In this document: positions 1 through 9,986 of the stretch, piece by piece
Position numbering within the stretch: the stretch's first letter is position 1
How the letters are laid out: each line of letters opens with the position of its first letter
DNA from: Moraxellaceae bacterium REDSEA-S32_B1
Lineage (GTDB): Bacteria; Pseudomonadota; Gammaproteobacteria; Pseudomonadales; Moraxellaceae
Assembly: GCA_001626925.1 (NCBI GenBank)
Contig: LUOR01000027.1
Span: 1 to 64,000 of the forward strand
Reading direction: 5' to 3'
DNA length: 64,000 nucleotides
Position numbers and translations under genes: made by a program
The notes under the pieces: model-generated
Seen by the model: only the letters and a program-made list of their open reading frames with translations
Databases searched by the model: none
What the model was told of the DNA's origin: nothing

Positions 1-87
1 TATCCATGTTCATGGATTAAGTCCCCACTTGTTTTTAGGTGGGAACTAAATTAAGGCTTATAGGATCGCTTGGTAAGGCTGTGTTAG
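1..87 (+). mobile_element. Possible right end of an IS200/IS605-type (TnpB) element abutting cas3; tentative
   Basis: Palindrome tccatg-tt-catgga at nt 3-16 and imperfect hairpin gtccccac...ggtgggaac at about nt 21-46. Frame 1 is open to TAA at 52-54 (YPCSWIKSPLVFRWELN*). No Cas3-like translation upstream of about nt 88. The element body is outside the window. Confidence 0.35.
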
Positions 88-1632
88 CCGGATGCTTACG
101 ATTTTCCAGCGTTGTGTCGATTGGTGAATTGGGCAGGAATGCTTGGAAGTAAAGTATTGATTTCAACTGCAACGATTATACCTGTTGAGGCGCAAGCCTT
201 ATTTGAAGCCTATAAGCACGGTAGGGATCATTATCTAAAAGCTAAGCAAGATCAATCTGAAACAAGTAAAATATGCTGTGCTTGGTTTGATGAATGCAAT
301 ACACCAAATCAGCAATTGATTGATTCGGTTGAAGCATTCAAACAGACACACGCTAAATTTGTTATTGAGCGAGATAAAAAACTAGCAAAAACTAGCCTCA
401 AATTAAGACAAGGAAAACTGATAGATATCAATGGTAATGAACCGTCTTACAGTGAAAGGATGGCAAGTCGTATTTATCAATCAATCATTGAATTACACAA
501 ACATCATACCGTTGATCTGGCTGATAAACATATTTCAATCGGGTTAGTGCGTATTGCCAACATCAATCCGTTAGTACAAATTGCCAAACTGTTATTAGCC
601 AAAGATGCACCTAGTAATACACGTATTCACTATTGTGTTTATCATGGGCAATATCCGCTATTGCAACGGACAAGTATTGAGCAACTACTGGATAAGGCCT
701 TAAAACGACATGATTATGATACTTGGTGCAAAGACTCAGGTATCGCTGAAATTGTCCGATCAAGTAAAGAACAACATCATATTTTTGTAGTGTTGGCAAC
801 ATCGGTAGCAGAAGTAGGACGCGATCATGATTACGATTGGGCTGTGGTAGAACCGAGTTCACAGCGTTCGATTATTCAATTGGCAGGACGAGTGCAACGT
901 CATCGTAAGCAAACGCCAAAAATAGCCAACATTCATGTGTTAGCAAAAAACTATAAAGGGCTTAAAGGTATGGGTATTTGCTTTACTAAACCTGGGTTTG
1001 AGACTAGCTTAATTCGATATTGCTCTTATGATTTACATCAACTGAACATTGAAGATAGCCTTACTGATATTACCGCTTCTTCACGTCTATTAGAGCCTTC
1101 AGCACCTGCATTGACAAATGATAGACCGCCAAAGTTCATGAAATTTTCAGAGCTTGAACATATTGCGCAGCATATTACGCTTTATGGTAGTAAAAGTAAT
1201 TTGAATTATGCTGCTCGTTGGTGGAAACATAATGTAAGCTGGTGTGCAGAAATGCAACGCCTACAACCTTTTCGTCAGTCATTACTAAGCCATGATTATT
1301 GCTTAATGTTGACTAGAGAAAACAAAGCCAAGTGGCAACGTAAAGTTGAAGGAGAATATCCGATTAAATATCAACCGACTGATGATATTCAGATTCCAAA
1401 AAATGCCGTTGCTTTGGCATCAGGAGTAAGTATGTGGCATCACTTTAATTTGGCGCAAAAAGTCATCAGTTTAAGTGAAAAAGTTGGGAAAAGTCAGTTG
1501 CATACCTTACAAACTTATACCCATGTATCATTGCAAGAATATGATACAGATAATCCTAGCCAGTGGTACTATCAAGCTGAATTAGGAATTTATAAACAAT
1601 TAAGAAAGGATGACTGTGGAAATGACAAATAA
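88..1632 (+). pseudogene. cas3: Type I-F Cas2-3 (Cas3) helicase, 3' fragment
   Basis: Cas3-type translation PDAYDFPALCRLVNWAGMLGSKVLISTAT...VLATSVAEVGRDHDYDW...QLAGRVQRHR. In-frame TAG at 85-87 and no Cas3-like sequence upstream. Followed directly by csy1. Confidence 0.8.
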
Positions 1633-3136
1633 AGATACTGTGGTAGCACTTGCCAAAAAAATAGAGGAATATTTGGCAACACGCAGAGATAAGAAACATG
1701 AAGACTACTTAAAATCGAAGCCTAAAAAAAATAAACAAGGAGAAGTGAGTGCTGGAATAATGATTCGATTATTGGCAACAACCAAAAGACTCACCAATAA
1801 AAGTGAGGAAATAAAAGCGATTGAAAACTCTAAAAAGTCCAAAGAACAAACTACGGTTGAGTATCAGATACAAAAATACAATTTGCTCATGGAACTAATT
1901 GGAGAAAATCCCCTTGATAACGAACTTAGCGCATTAAAATCTGAGTATTTACAATTTGTAAATGAACTGAATTTTCAACATCAACCTATTAACTGGCTTA
2001 ATGAATGGACAGATAAAGCCAAAGACATTAGCTTTGCCACGCATGTTGCGAAACTCACACACTCAAGTTCAAAAGGAACTAGTATCTTAGACAGCTCGCA
2101 AAGTAAAGATAGTCACTATTTAACAACGAGCTGTTTAGTGGAGCCTGAAATAGATACCGCTTCTGCAAATGCAGCATCTTTGCCTATTGCTGATGTACTA
2201 AAAATTGAACATGACGGCTATTCAATATTAGACTGCGTGAAATCTGGAGATGGAGCTGTATTCACCACTTTTACCAATGAGGAAGCTCAGATAGATAGGT
2301 GGATGGAAGCATTAAAACAAGCCTATGATAATGACACCAAACAAAGCTATTTCCTCTCCAAACAGGTGTATTTTCCAATCGCTGATAATGAATATCACCT
2401 GCTATTACCATTGACATCATCATCATTGGCACAGGCTATCCATGAGGAGCATCAAATCTATTTTGACAAAGAACAAACAAAGGCAAGAGAACAACAAAGA
2501 GAGGGAAAATATAGTGCGACGACGGTTGTAAGGTATCCACAAAAAGCGAAACTAAATATTACTGGTTCTAACCATTCAAATGCATCTTCATTAAATGGTA
2601 AACGAGGTGGAAAAATCACCTTATTTGTGGCTCAACCACCACAATGGAAACAACAACCAAAAAGTTTTGGTCATGCTGATGATGAAGATTTTCTTAAACA
2701 TTTAGTGTTTGTTTTACAAGACGATATTAATGAGTTGCATGACTATCTAAAACTACTTAAAAATAAAAAACTAAGCGATAGTAAACCCGTGCGAGCCAAT
2801 GCCATTCACAGAAAAGTCGAAGCCATTAGTCATACCTTATTTGATACGGTTATTTTGATCAATCAGAACGAAACAGAAAACTGGACAATATCAAGCCAGC
2901 TATCACTACCGTATCAATTATTGTTTGAGCCTTATCGTGATGATGAATCAGCAAAGGCAGAAAAAGTCACTAAAGAGTGGCTATCAATAGTGAGTAAATC
3001 TTTTGGTATCTTTCTAAATAAGCAGCTCAACCGAAAAAGCAAATTGAACTTAACACCAATTCATTCAGAGCTTTGGGCAAAGATATTTGCAGAGTACCTG
3101 AGAATAGATATCGCAACAAGGGAAGTTTCGCTATGA
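1610..3136 (+). CDS. csy1: Type I-F CRISPR-associated protein Csy1 (Cas8f)
   Basis: 508 aa ORF between cas3 and csy2; C-terminal part (QLSLPYQLLFEPYRDDE) Csy1-like; position in operon. Confidence 0.85.
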   Translation: MTVEMTNKDTVVALAKKIEEYLATRRDKKHEDYLKSKPKKNKQGEVSAGIMIRLLATTKRLTNKSEEIKAIENSKKSKEQTTVEYQIQKYNLLMELIGENPLDNELSALKSEYLQFVNELNFQHQPINWLNEWTDKAKDISFATHVAKLTHSSSKGTSILDSSQSKDSHYLTTSCLVEPEIDTASANAASLPIADVLKIEHDGYSILDCVKSGDGAVFTTFTNEEAQIDRWMEALKQAYDNDTKQSYFLSKQVYFPIADNEYHLLLPLTSSSLAQAIHEEHQIYFDKEQTKAREQQREGKYSATTVVRYPQKAKLNITGSNHSNASSLNGKRGGKITLFVAQPPQWKQQPKSFGHADDEDFLKHLVFVLQDDINELHDYLKLLKNKKLSDSKPVRANAIHRKVEAISHTLFDTVILINQNETENWTISSQLSLPYQLLFEPYRDDESAKAEKVTKEWLSIVSKSFGIFLNKQLNRKSKLNLTPIHSELWAKIFAEYLRIDIATREVSL

Positions 3137-4188
3137 GTCAATACATCGTACTAAGTAAGATAAAAATTCAAAATGCCAACTCAATTGCTGGATTTACTTG
3201 GGGATTCCCAGCAATTACCCAATTTTTAGGCTTTACCCATGCCTTAAGTCGTAAGATTTCCAGTCAATATAATGGAGAGTATGATACAGAATTCAGTGGC
3301 TGTATGGTTGTTGCCAATCAGGTCGATAATAAAGTCTATCAACCAAGAGCTTATGGAGATTTTGAATTTTTACAAAGTCGTAATCCTCCTGTTTTGGAAA
3401 AAAATAAAAACTATTCCCCTTCACCACCAATTATTGAGGAAGGTAAACTTAATACTACAGTAAGCCTAGTGATTGAGCTTTCACAATCACTTGACTTGAC
3501 AACAGATGAAGTAAAAAAGCTAGAGCAAAAAATCAACTCACTTTGTCATGTTATGCGTATTGCTGGCGGTAGCGTGATTGATATCGGGGCAATCAAACTT
3601 TTTTCTGCAACTACAGAAGCAGATAAGACAAAACAACTTGCTCGTATCAAACGCCTATGTATGCCAGGATTTGTGTTACTAGACCGCAGCGAGTATTTAG
3701 CTGAGCATACTACTAATTTGGCAAAGGTAACCAGTGATCAATTACAGCCTTTTCAAGCATGGCTAGATTTTTCTGCATTAAAAGCGGTTGCCACTGCTAA
3801 ATTGACAGAAAATCAAAACGAAGTCGATGAAAGAACTGCCGCAGATTGGCACTACCAAAAAAAGCCGTTTGACGGATATTTAGTACCACTTATGACGGGC
3901 TATAAAGCGATTAGTGAGATTTATCCAGCTGGACAAGTTGATGATGTAAGAGATCCAGACACACCAACACGTTTCGTTGAAGCAGTACATAGTGTAGGCG
4001 AATGGTTTAGTTTACATAGAGTAAAGCAGTTAAATGATTTTATATGGCGTTATTACCATGAGGGTGACTGGTATTTATGTAAACAAAATTCAAACGACTC
4101 GAAGGATGAAAAATTGATACAGCCATTGGACACTACTGATGAAAGTCAGCAATTAAATATTGAAGATTTAGTACATAGCTTATTTTAA
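3133..4188 (+). CDS. csy2: Type I-F CRISPR-associated protein Csy2 (Cas5f)
   Basis: ATG at 3133 overlaps csy1 stop (ATGA). MSQYIVLSKIKIQNANSIAGFTWGFPAITQFLGFTHAL is typical Csy2. The track ORF begins further upstream at 3073. Confidence 0.9.
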   Translation: MSQYIVLSKIKIQNANSIAGFTWGFPAITQFLGFTHALSRKISSQYNGEYDTEFSGCMVVANQVDNKVYQPRAYGDFEFLQSRNPPVLEKNKNYSPSPPIIEEGKLNTTVSLVIELSQSLDLTTDEVKKLEQKINSLCHVMRIAGGSVIDIGAIKLFSATTEADKTKQLARIKRLCMPGFVLLDRSEYLAEHTTNLAKVTSDQLQPFQAWLDFSALKAVATAKLTENQNEVDERTAADWHYQKKPFDGYLVPLMTGYKAISEIYPAGQVDDVRDPDTPTRFVEAVHSVGEWFSLHRVKQLNDFIWRYYHEGDWYLCKQNSNDSKDEKLIQPLDTTDESQQLNIEDLVHSLF

Positions 4189-4200
4189 GGAGACATAGAA

Positions 4201-5220
4201 ATGATTAAATTACCAACAGTTTTAGCTTTTGACCGTAACCTCGAGCCTTCTGATGGTGTTATGTTTTCAGGAAACTGGAAAGATATTGATAATGAAAAAA
4301 GCTGGCAACCTATACCACTTTTTGATAGACGCAATCGTGCTGTAAAAAGTAATTTTAAACAGGAAGTCCTCGAAAATGAAGAGGAATTACAAAAGCAAAT
4401 TGCCGAAGCCAACTTATCGTGGGGGGATGATGCCTCACTTAAGCATGGACAGGATACGCTGCGATTGAGTTTTAGTCTGCGTATTGTAGCGGGATTACAA
4501 ACCCCAACAGCATGTAATAATACGGAATTTGAATCACGCATTAATGAAGTTATTTCAGCCTATGTAAAAAGTAATATGATGATATTGGCAGAAAGATATG
4601 CGTACAACATTGCTAATGGACGTTTTTTATGGCGTAACCGCGTTGGTGCAGAGCAAATAAAAATCAGAGTGAGTGGTAAAGGGCTGAATGAAATAATTGA
4701 GTTTAATGCTTATGACTATTCTCTTGCGCAAACGACATCAGATAATGCAAAAGTTAAACATTTAGCTGAAGCGATTCAAGCTGGTTTTACTGGTGAAGAG
4801 ATTATTATTCTAAAAATAGATGCATTTGCGAAATTAGGTGGTTCTCAGCGAGTCTGGCCATCACAGGAAATGGTGTTAAATGCATCAAAAGGTGAAAAGA
4901 GTCGTCATCTTTTTTCTTTAAATGATGTGCAAGGAGTTGATAACGTCGCTGCAGTGCATTGTGAGAAAATAGGTAATGCCCTGCGCACCATCGACGACTG
5001 GTATCCTGATTATGAAAAAACAAAAAAACCGATAGCAATTGAAGCATATGGTTCTGTTACTCAAAGAGGAGTTGCTTACCGCTCGGCTAGAAATGACTTC
5101 AAAACATTGCTGTTAAAGTGGCTTGATCCTGAAAAATCCGCTTCACTAACTGATACAGATAAACACTTTGTTGTAGCAATGTTGATTCGTGGTGGTGTTT
5201 TCGGTGAAGGTGAAAGCTAA
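4201..5220 (+). CDS. csy3: Type I-F CRISPR-associated protein Csy3 (Cas7f)
   Basis: 339 aa; IKLPTVLAFDRNLEPSDGVMFSGNW; RNGRFLWRNR-like motif; operon context. Confidence 0.92.
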   Translation: MIKLPTVLAFDRNLEPSDGVMFSGNWKDIDNEKSWQPIPLFDRRNRAVKSNFKQEVLENEEELQKQIAEANLSWGDDASLKHGQDTLRLSFSLRIVAGLQTPTACNNTEFESRINEVISAYVKSNMMILAERYAYNIANGRFLWRNRVGAEQIKIRVSGKGLNEIIEFNAYDYSLAQTTSDNAKVKHLAEAIQAGFTGEEIIILKIDAFAKLGGSQRVWPSQEMVLNASKGEKSRHLFSLNDVQGVDNVAAVHCEKIGNALRTIDDWYPDYEKTKKPIAIEAYGSVTQRGVAYRSARNDFKTLLLKWLDPEKSASLTDTDKHFVVAMLIRGGVFGEGES

Positions 5221-5229
5221 GGCGTTTTT

Positions 5230-5841
5230 ATGAATTACTACCAAGAAATCACGATCATTGAACAGGCGGAAATCCCCTTATATTTCATCTGGTCAAAACT
5301 CTACACCCAACTCCACCTCGCCTTTGTCGAGCAAAAGGATGATGCAGAACAGATCGCCTACGGCGTATCTTTTCCGCAGTATCGTCTGCACGAACAGAAG
5401 CAACTTGGACATTTGGGCAGTAAGATCCGCATCTTTGCCAATAGTCTTACCGAGTTGGAAAGACTCGATTTGCAAAAATGGTTAGAACGACTCGAAGACT
5501 ATGTGCATGTCACTCGACCTAGAGATGTTCCGAAGGACAAAATTACGGGATATGCAAACTACAACCGAATTCGACCACTCAAAAATAAGCAGACTCGTAT
5601 ATTGCATCAAGCAAAGCGTCGCAATATTTCCGTGGAAGAGTCGGCAAAGTATTTTGAACAGTTTACTGAACGTAAGCGTGGCGAGCCATTTATCCAGTTA
5701 AAAAGCCAAAGTAGCAGTGATGTAGATCAGCCAAAACTCGAGTTTAATTTGTACATTTCTAAGCAAAATGTAGAAGCTGAGCATCTCGGGAAATTTGGCA
5801 CCTATGGACTGAGTCAAAATTCAACTGTTCCCGAGTTTTGA
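5230..5841 (+). CDS. cas6f: Type I-F CRISPR endoribonuclease Cas6f (Csy4)
   Basis: 203 aa; MNYYQEITI...KLYTQLHLAF with His at residue 29; YGVSFP; FIQLKSQSS near C-term; adjacent to array. Confidence 0.92.
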   Translation: MNYYQEITIIEQAEIPLYFIWSKLYTQLHLAFVEQKDDAEQIAYGVSFPQYRLHEQKQLGHLGSKIRIFANSLTELERLDLQKWLERLEDYVHVTRPRDVPKDKITGYANYNRIRPLKNKQTRILHQAKRRNISVEESAKYFEQFTERKRGEPFIQLKSQSSSDVDQPKLEFNLYISKQNVEAEHLGKFGTYGLSQNSTVPEF

Positions 5842-5973
5842 CCCAATATTTTTTCGACTCTTTAACAGCTTAGTAAAATCAACAAGTTATAACATGTGCT
5901 AAAAACTTTGGGTATTTGATACTTTTTAGGGTTAAGGCACTGTTATGGCTTATTTTATTGTGATAATTTTATG
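5842..5973 (+). promoter_or_regulatory. CRISPR leader with consensus IHF site
   Basis: AT-rich 132-bp gap between csy4 and the first repeat; AATCAACAAGTTA at 5877-5889 matches WATCAANNNNTTR. Confidence 0.65.
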
Positions 5974-7381
5974 GTTCTCCATCGCACAGATGGCTTAGAA
6001 ATCGACTTAAAATAGTGTTAGTACACGCTAAGCGTTCTCCATCGCACAGATGGCTTAGAAAATTCGCCATATTTTCGCCGTAGCGCAACAAAAGTTCTCC
6101 ATCGCACAGATGGCTTAGAAAACGCTTGCGCTTAGTCCACATGGAATTTAGATGTTCTCCATCGCACAGATGGCTTAGAAACTCAATCTTGAACCCTTGT
6201 CGCTTCATATAGCGTTCTCCATCGCACAGATGGCTTAGAAAACATAGTGCTGTGGCAATGTTGGCACTTGATCGTTCTCCATCGCACAGATGGCTTAGAA
6301 ATAGTTATGATTACGTGTTGATGAATCCTCCATGTTCTCCATCGCACAGATGGCTTAGAAAATCAATGCCTACAACTGGAGTAATGCCACCACGTTCTCC
6401 ATCGCACAGATGGCTTAGAAATACCAACCGTGCGCTCCCGATCTAAATCAAATGTTCTCCATCGCACAGATGGCTTAGAAATCTAATTCGTGTACGTCCT
6501 CGATGGTAATTATGTTCTCCATCGCACAGATGGCTTAGAAATAAATGTGAGCTTAAACAGAAACAGTGTTGTGGTTCTCCATCGCACAGATGGCTTAGAA
6601 ATATGCGGTATGACACGCCGATTTTGGCTTAAGGTTCTCCATCGCACAGATGGCTTAGAAAACGATGATGTTTAATGCGCGTGCAATCTGATTGTTCTCC
6701 ATCGCACAGATGGCTTAGAAAATGAGCTTAAAAACGGCGCAGTCAATACGACTGTTCTCCATCGCACAGATGGCTTAGAAAACCCAAAGGGACTTTGACG
6801 TTTTGGGCTTTGAGTTCTCCATCGCACAGATGGCTTAGAAAACCCCATTGAACAATACGGGCATAAGGTTGACGTTCTCCATCGCACAGATGGCTTAGAA
6901 ATAAATCAAAATCTGAAAAATTCTCAGCAAAAAGTTCTCCATCGCACAGATGGCTTAGAAACTGCCAAAATTTCAGCCATGCTTGAGCTTGTGGTTCTCC
7001 ATCGCACAGATGGCTTAGAAAATACAACTTGTTAAAATTACAAATTGATATGAGTTCTCCATCGCACAGATGGCTTAGAAATGATAAAGAAAAGCCGACT
7101 TTTGATTTTAGTAGTTCTCCATCGCACAGATGGCTTAGAAATGATGTAGTTTTTAACGGCATAATTGCCGAACGTTCTCCATCGCACAGATGGCTTAGAA
7201 AAACATCAAATCCGTAGACACGGCATATAGATAGTTCTCCATCGCACAGATGGCTTAGAAAATTATAAGCCTTTTGATGTAACACATCATCCAGTTCTCC
7301 ATCGCACAGATGGCTTAGAAAATCTGTTAAAGGGTTATCATTGATGATTCTAGGTTCTCCATCGCACAGATGGCTTAGAAA
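5974..7381 (+). CRISPR. Type I-F CRISPR array, 24 repeats / 23 spacers
   Basis: Perfect repeat GTTCTCCATCGCACAGATGGCTTAGAAA (28 nt) every 60 bp; 32-nt unique spacers; hairpin CCATC-GCACA-GATGG. Confidence 0.99.
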
Positions 7382-7531
7382 TTTTTTAAGTATCCTTGCT
7401 TATGCAGCATTGCAGTAATCAAGGGCAATTTACAAGCGATTTTCAAAATTTATCTCTGAGTAATTAGCCATATACAAATCGAAAATTCAAAACCAAGATG
7501 ATTAAAAGTCTTATTAATAAACACATTAACT

Positions 7532-8146
7532 CTAGTAATTTTCAATCAATCCCAAGACACCCGTCACCATCATGTCAATTGCAATCGTACCTATAAGTAA
7601 TGCAGACAATCGCCCAACAATATCAAAATAATGATCAATGTATTTAGCATGACTATAACGTAGATTATCATGAAAATATTTCATTAAAATCAGAATAATA
7701 CAGGTAATACTCAAGGTTAATGCGACGATCACGATCGTTGCCATCATACCATGATTGATGCCTGTGACTACGGCGGCGCTGATCGTACCTGGCCCAATCA
7801 TAAATGGCATTGCAACCGTGCCCGCAAGATGCTCAGGTGCACCACGAATCTCGCCAATAGTATCTGCACCATGAAATACGTAACGATAGCCGATCACTAA
7901 GAAAATGATGCCACCAAAGATTTGAAAGGACTCAAAACGCACATTGAGATAATGGCTAAAGATCGCCTCTCCACCCCATGCAAAAAAGATAAAGACCAAA
8001 AAAGCAATCAAACTGCCTTGGATCAACGCATGATTAAATACCTTTGCTTCTGAATTTCTGATCATCCCGATCATATAGATGCTCATCAGAAAGGGATTAA
8101 TCAGTGAGAAAAATAATGCAAAAGCATGGATATATGAAGATGACAT
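7532..8146 (-). CDS. MarC family integral membrane protein
   Basis: Hydrophobic protein; FALFFSLINPFLMSIYMIGM...VAMPFMIGPGTISAAV MarC-type motifs. Confidence 0.8.
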   Translation of the reverse strand: MSSSYIHAFALFFSLINPFLMSIYMIGMIRNSEAKVFNHALIQGSLIAFLVFIFFAWGGEAIFSHYLNVRFESFQIFGGIIFLVIGYRYVFHGADTIGEIRGAPEHLAGTVAMPFMIGPGTISAAVVTGINHGMMATIVIVALTLSITCIILILMKYFHDNLRYSHAKYIDHYFDIVGRLSALLIGTIAIDMMVTGVLGLIENY

Positions 8147-8295
8147 AAGTGCCTGCCAGTGCCAAAAGTCGCCGTAAAATTCACGGTATGAATTGGCGGA
8201 ATTTTAATGCAACGCGATTATTCATCACAAGCATTTTTAGACAATTGAAAACAAATTTAAAAGCACAAATCTGATTTTAAAAGATGGCTAAAAAC

Positions 8296-8931
8296 TCAAG
8301 TTTGATCGAATACTAGAAACCGCTCAATCACCGTTCTCAGTGGATTCAGGTAGCCCGTAAAAAAATGATTCGCCCCCGGCATGATGGTGATTGGGTGTCG
8401 TTGAGGTTTCGCCCAAGCCACCACATCAGCAAGCGGTGTAATGTCATCTTGCTCACCATGAATCAGCAAAATATCGTGATCAATTTCAGGCGTTTGATAA
8501 TCTACCATATCACGAACACGCCCAGCAGGAAGCCCTGCCAAAACCATTTGCTTAGGACGATGTGCTTCATCCAGTAAATGGAAACTTTTCGCCCAAACAT
8601 GTGAGCCAAAAGAAAAACCACCTGCATAAAATGGCAGATTTGGATATTTCTCCTGCATCTGCATGGCAAGATTGGCAATATCTTTACTCTCACCGACACC
8701 ATCATCATGCTCACCTTGTGAATCCCCCGACCCACGAAAGTTTGGTCGCCATACCAAACAACCATGCTCAGCAAAAATCTCTGCCATGAGCTGTGGAATT
8801 TTATGTTTTGGATTACCACCCATCAACGGATGTGGATGCGTGACTAAGGCAATGGCTTTGATATTTTCTGGAAGGTCTTCATAGACTTGTACTTGCCCGG
8901 CTTCACATTGCAGATAGATTTTTTCAGTCAT
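8296..8931 (-). CDS. Alpha/beta hydrolase
   Basis: THPHPLMGGNPKHKIPQ...PNFRGSGDSQGEHD...GGFSFGSHV...HGEQDDITPL. Confidence 0.82.
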   Translation of the reverse strand: MTEKIYLQCEAGQVQVYEDLPENIKAIALVTHPHPLMGGNPKHKIPQLMAEIFAEHGCLVWRPNFRGSGDSQGEHDDGVGESKDIANLAMQMQEKYPNLPFYAGGFSFGSHVWAKSFHLLDEAHRPKQMVLAGLPAGRVRDMVDYQTPEIDHDILLIHGEQDDITPLADVVAWAKPQRHPITIMPGANHFFTGYLNPLRTVIERFLVFDQT

Positions 8932-9129
8932 AATTCACCTGTATTTGTTGAAGTTATTGTAGCAATCTTTACTCTAATAATTTGTGCAAAATGTTGTTTT
9001 AAGTATCATCCAAAAGGATTGTTCAAATCAAAAAAGAATTTACCCATAAAACTCATCACAGATTTCCATTTGCAGTTTAAGTTTGCTTTGCTAAGCTAAG
9101 TATTAATGATCACTATGAATTAAAATCTT

Positions 9130-9909
9130 ATGTTTATCGTCATTTCCCCTGCAAAATCCTTAGACTACGAATCAGAATTACCCACTGAAAAATTCACCCA
9201 ACCACGCCTGTTAGATGATTCTTTTGAACTCATCCAAGAAGCTCGAAAATTGTCTGCTTCGCAACTCGGTCAATTGATGAGTATTAGTGAAAAACTCTCT
9301 CAGCTCAATGTCGATCGTTTTAAAGATTGGCAAAAGGACTTTGACCTACATAATGCGCGTCAAGCAATCTATGCCTTTACAGGTGATGTGTATACAGGAT
9401 TGGATGCTACAACTTTAAATCAAACTCAAATCAACTATGCACAAAAGCATTTACGGATGCTATCAGGTTTGTATGGTTTGCTTCGTCCATTGGATTTGAT
9501 GATGCCGTATCGTTTGGAAATGGGTACAAAACTAAAAAATGATCGTGGCACGAATCTTTACCAATTTTGGGGAGATCAAATCAGCGAATTGCTTCGTGAA
9601 GATATGAAAGCGGAAAAGTCTAAAATCTTAGTCAATCTTGCTTCTGATGAATATTACAAATCCGTCAATGAGGAAGTATTGAACTGTGACATCATCAAAC
9701 CTGTATTTCTCGATCAGAAGAATGGCAAATACAAAGTGATCAGCTTCTATGCAAAAAAAGCACGAGGCTTAATGTCGCGCTTTATCATTGAAAATAAAAT
9801 CCAAAAAGTTGAACAATTGAAAGACTTTAATGTCGATGGTTATTACTTCGATAAAGAAAACTCAAATACACAAGAGTTGGTGTTTAAACGTGATGAGCAA
9901 GCCGCTTAA
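9130..9909 (+). CDS. yaaA: Peroxide stress protein YaaA
   Basis: [61 protein letters not shown]. Confidence 0.93.
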   Translation: MFIVISPAKSLDYESELPTEKFTQPRLLDDSFELIQEARKLSASQLGQLMSISEKLSQLNVDRFKDWQKDFDLHNARQAIYAFTGDVYTGLDATTLNQTQINYAQKHLRMLSGLYGLLRPLDLMMPYRLEMGTKLKNDRGTNLYQFWGDQISELLREDMKAEKSKILVNLASDEYYKSVNEEVLNCDIIKPVFLDQKNGKYKVISFYAKKARGLMSRFIIENKIQKVEQLKDFNVDGYYFDKENSNTQELVFKRDEQAA

Positions 9910-9942
9910 ACTGTTATAAACTATACAACTTCCTAAAAGCAG

Positions 9943-9968
9943 AAAAGCCTTCAACTGAAGGCTTTTTT
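9943..9968. terminator. Bidirectional intrinsic terminator between yaaA and lysS
   Basis: AAAAGCCTTC-AACT-GAAGGCTTTT hairpin with T-run. Confidence 0.8.
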
Positions 9969-9986
9969 ACGCATCTTTATCAAGAT

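Noticed and set aside
4185-4541. 118-aa minus-strand ORF antisense to csy3
   Set aside because: Antisense to a clear csy3 coding region, composition not protein-like; considered as an anti-CRISPR-like gene but no supporting signal.
5969-7285. Repeat-containing ORFs such as 6743..7285 (- strand, FLSHLCDGE repeats), 6252..6446 and 6490..6675
   Set aside because: Artifact of the 60-bp (multiple of 3) CRISPR period, which keeps frames open; they lie wholly within the array.
6002-7353. Spacers matching other genes in this window (self-targeting)
   Set aside because: No match noticed by eye to other parts of the window; not exhaustive, needs a BLAST.
8365-8819. Several overlapping ORFs on both strands inside the alpha/beta hydrolase gene
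   Set aside because: Shadow ORFs of a well-supported CDS; no recognisable domain or RBS.
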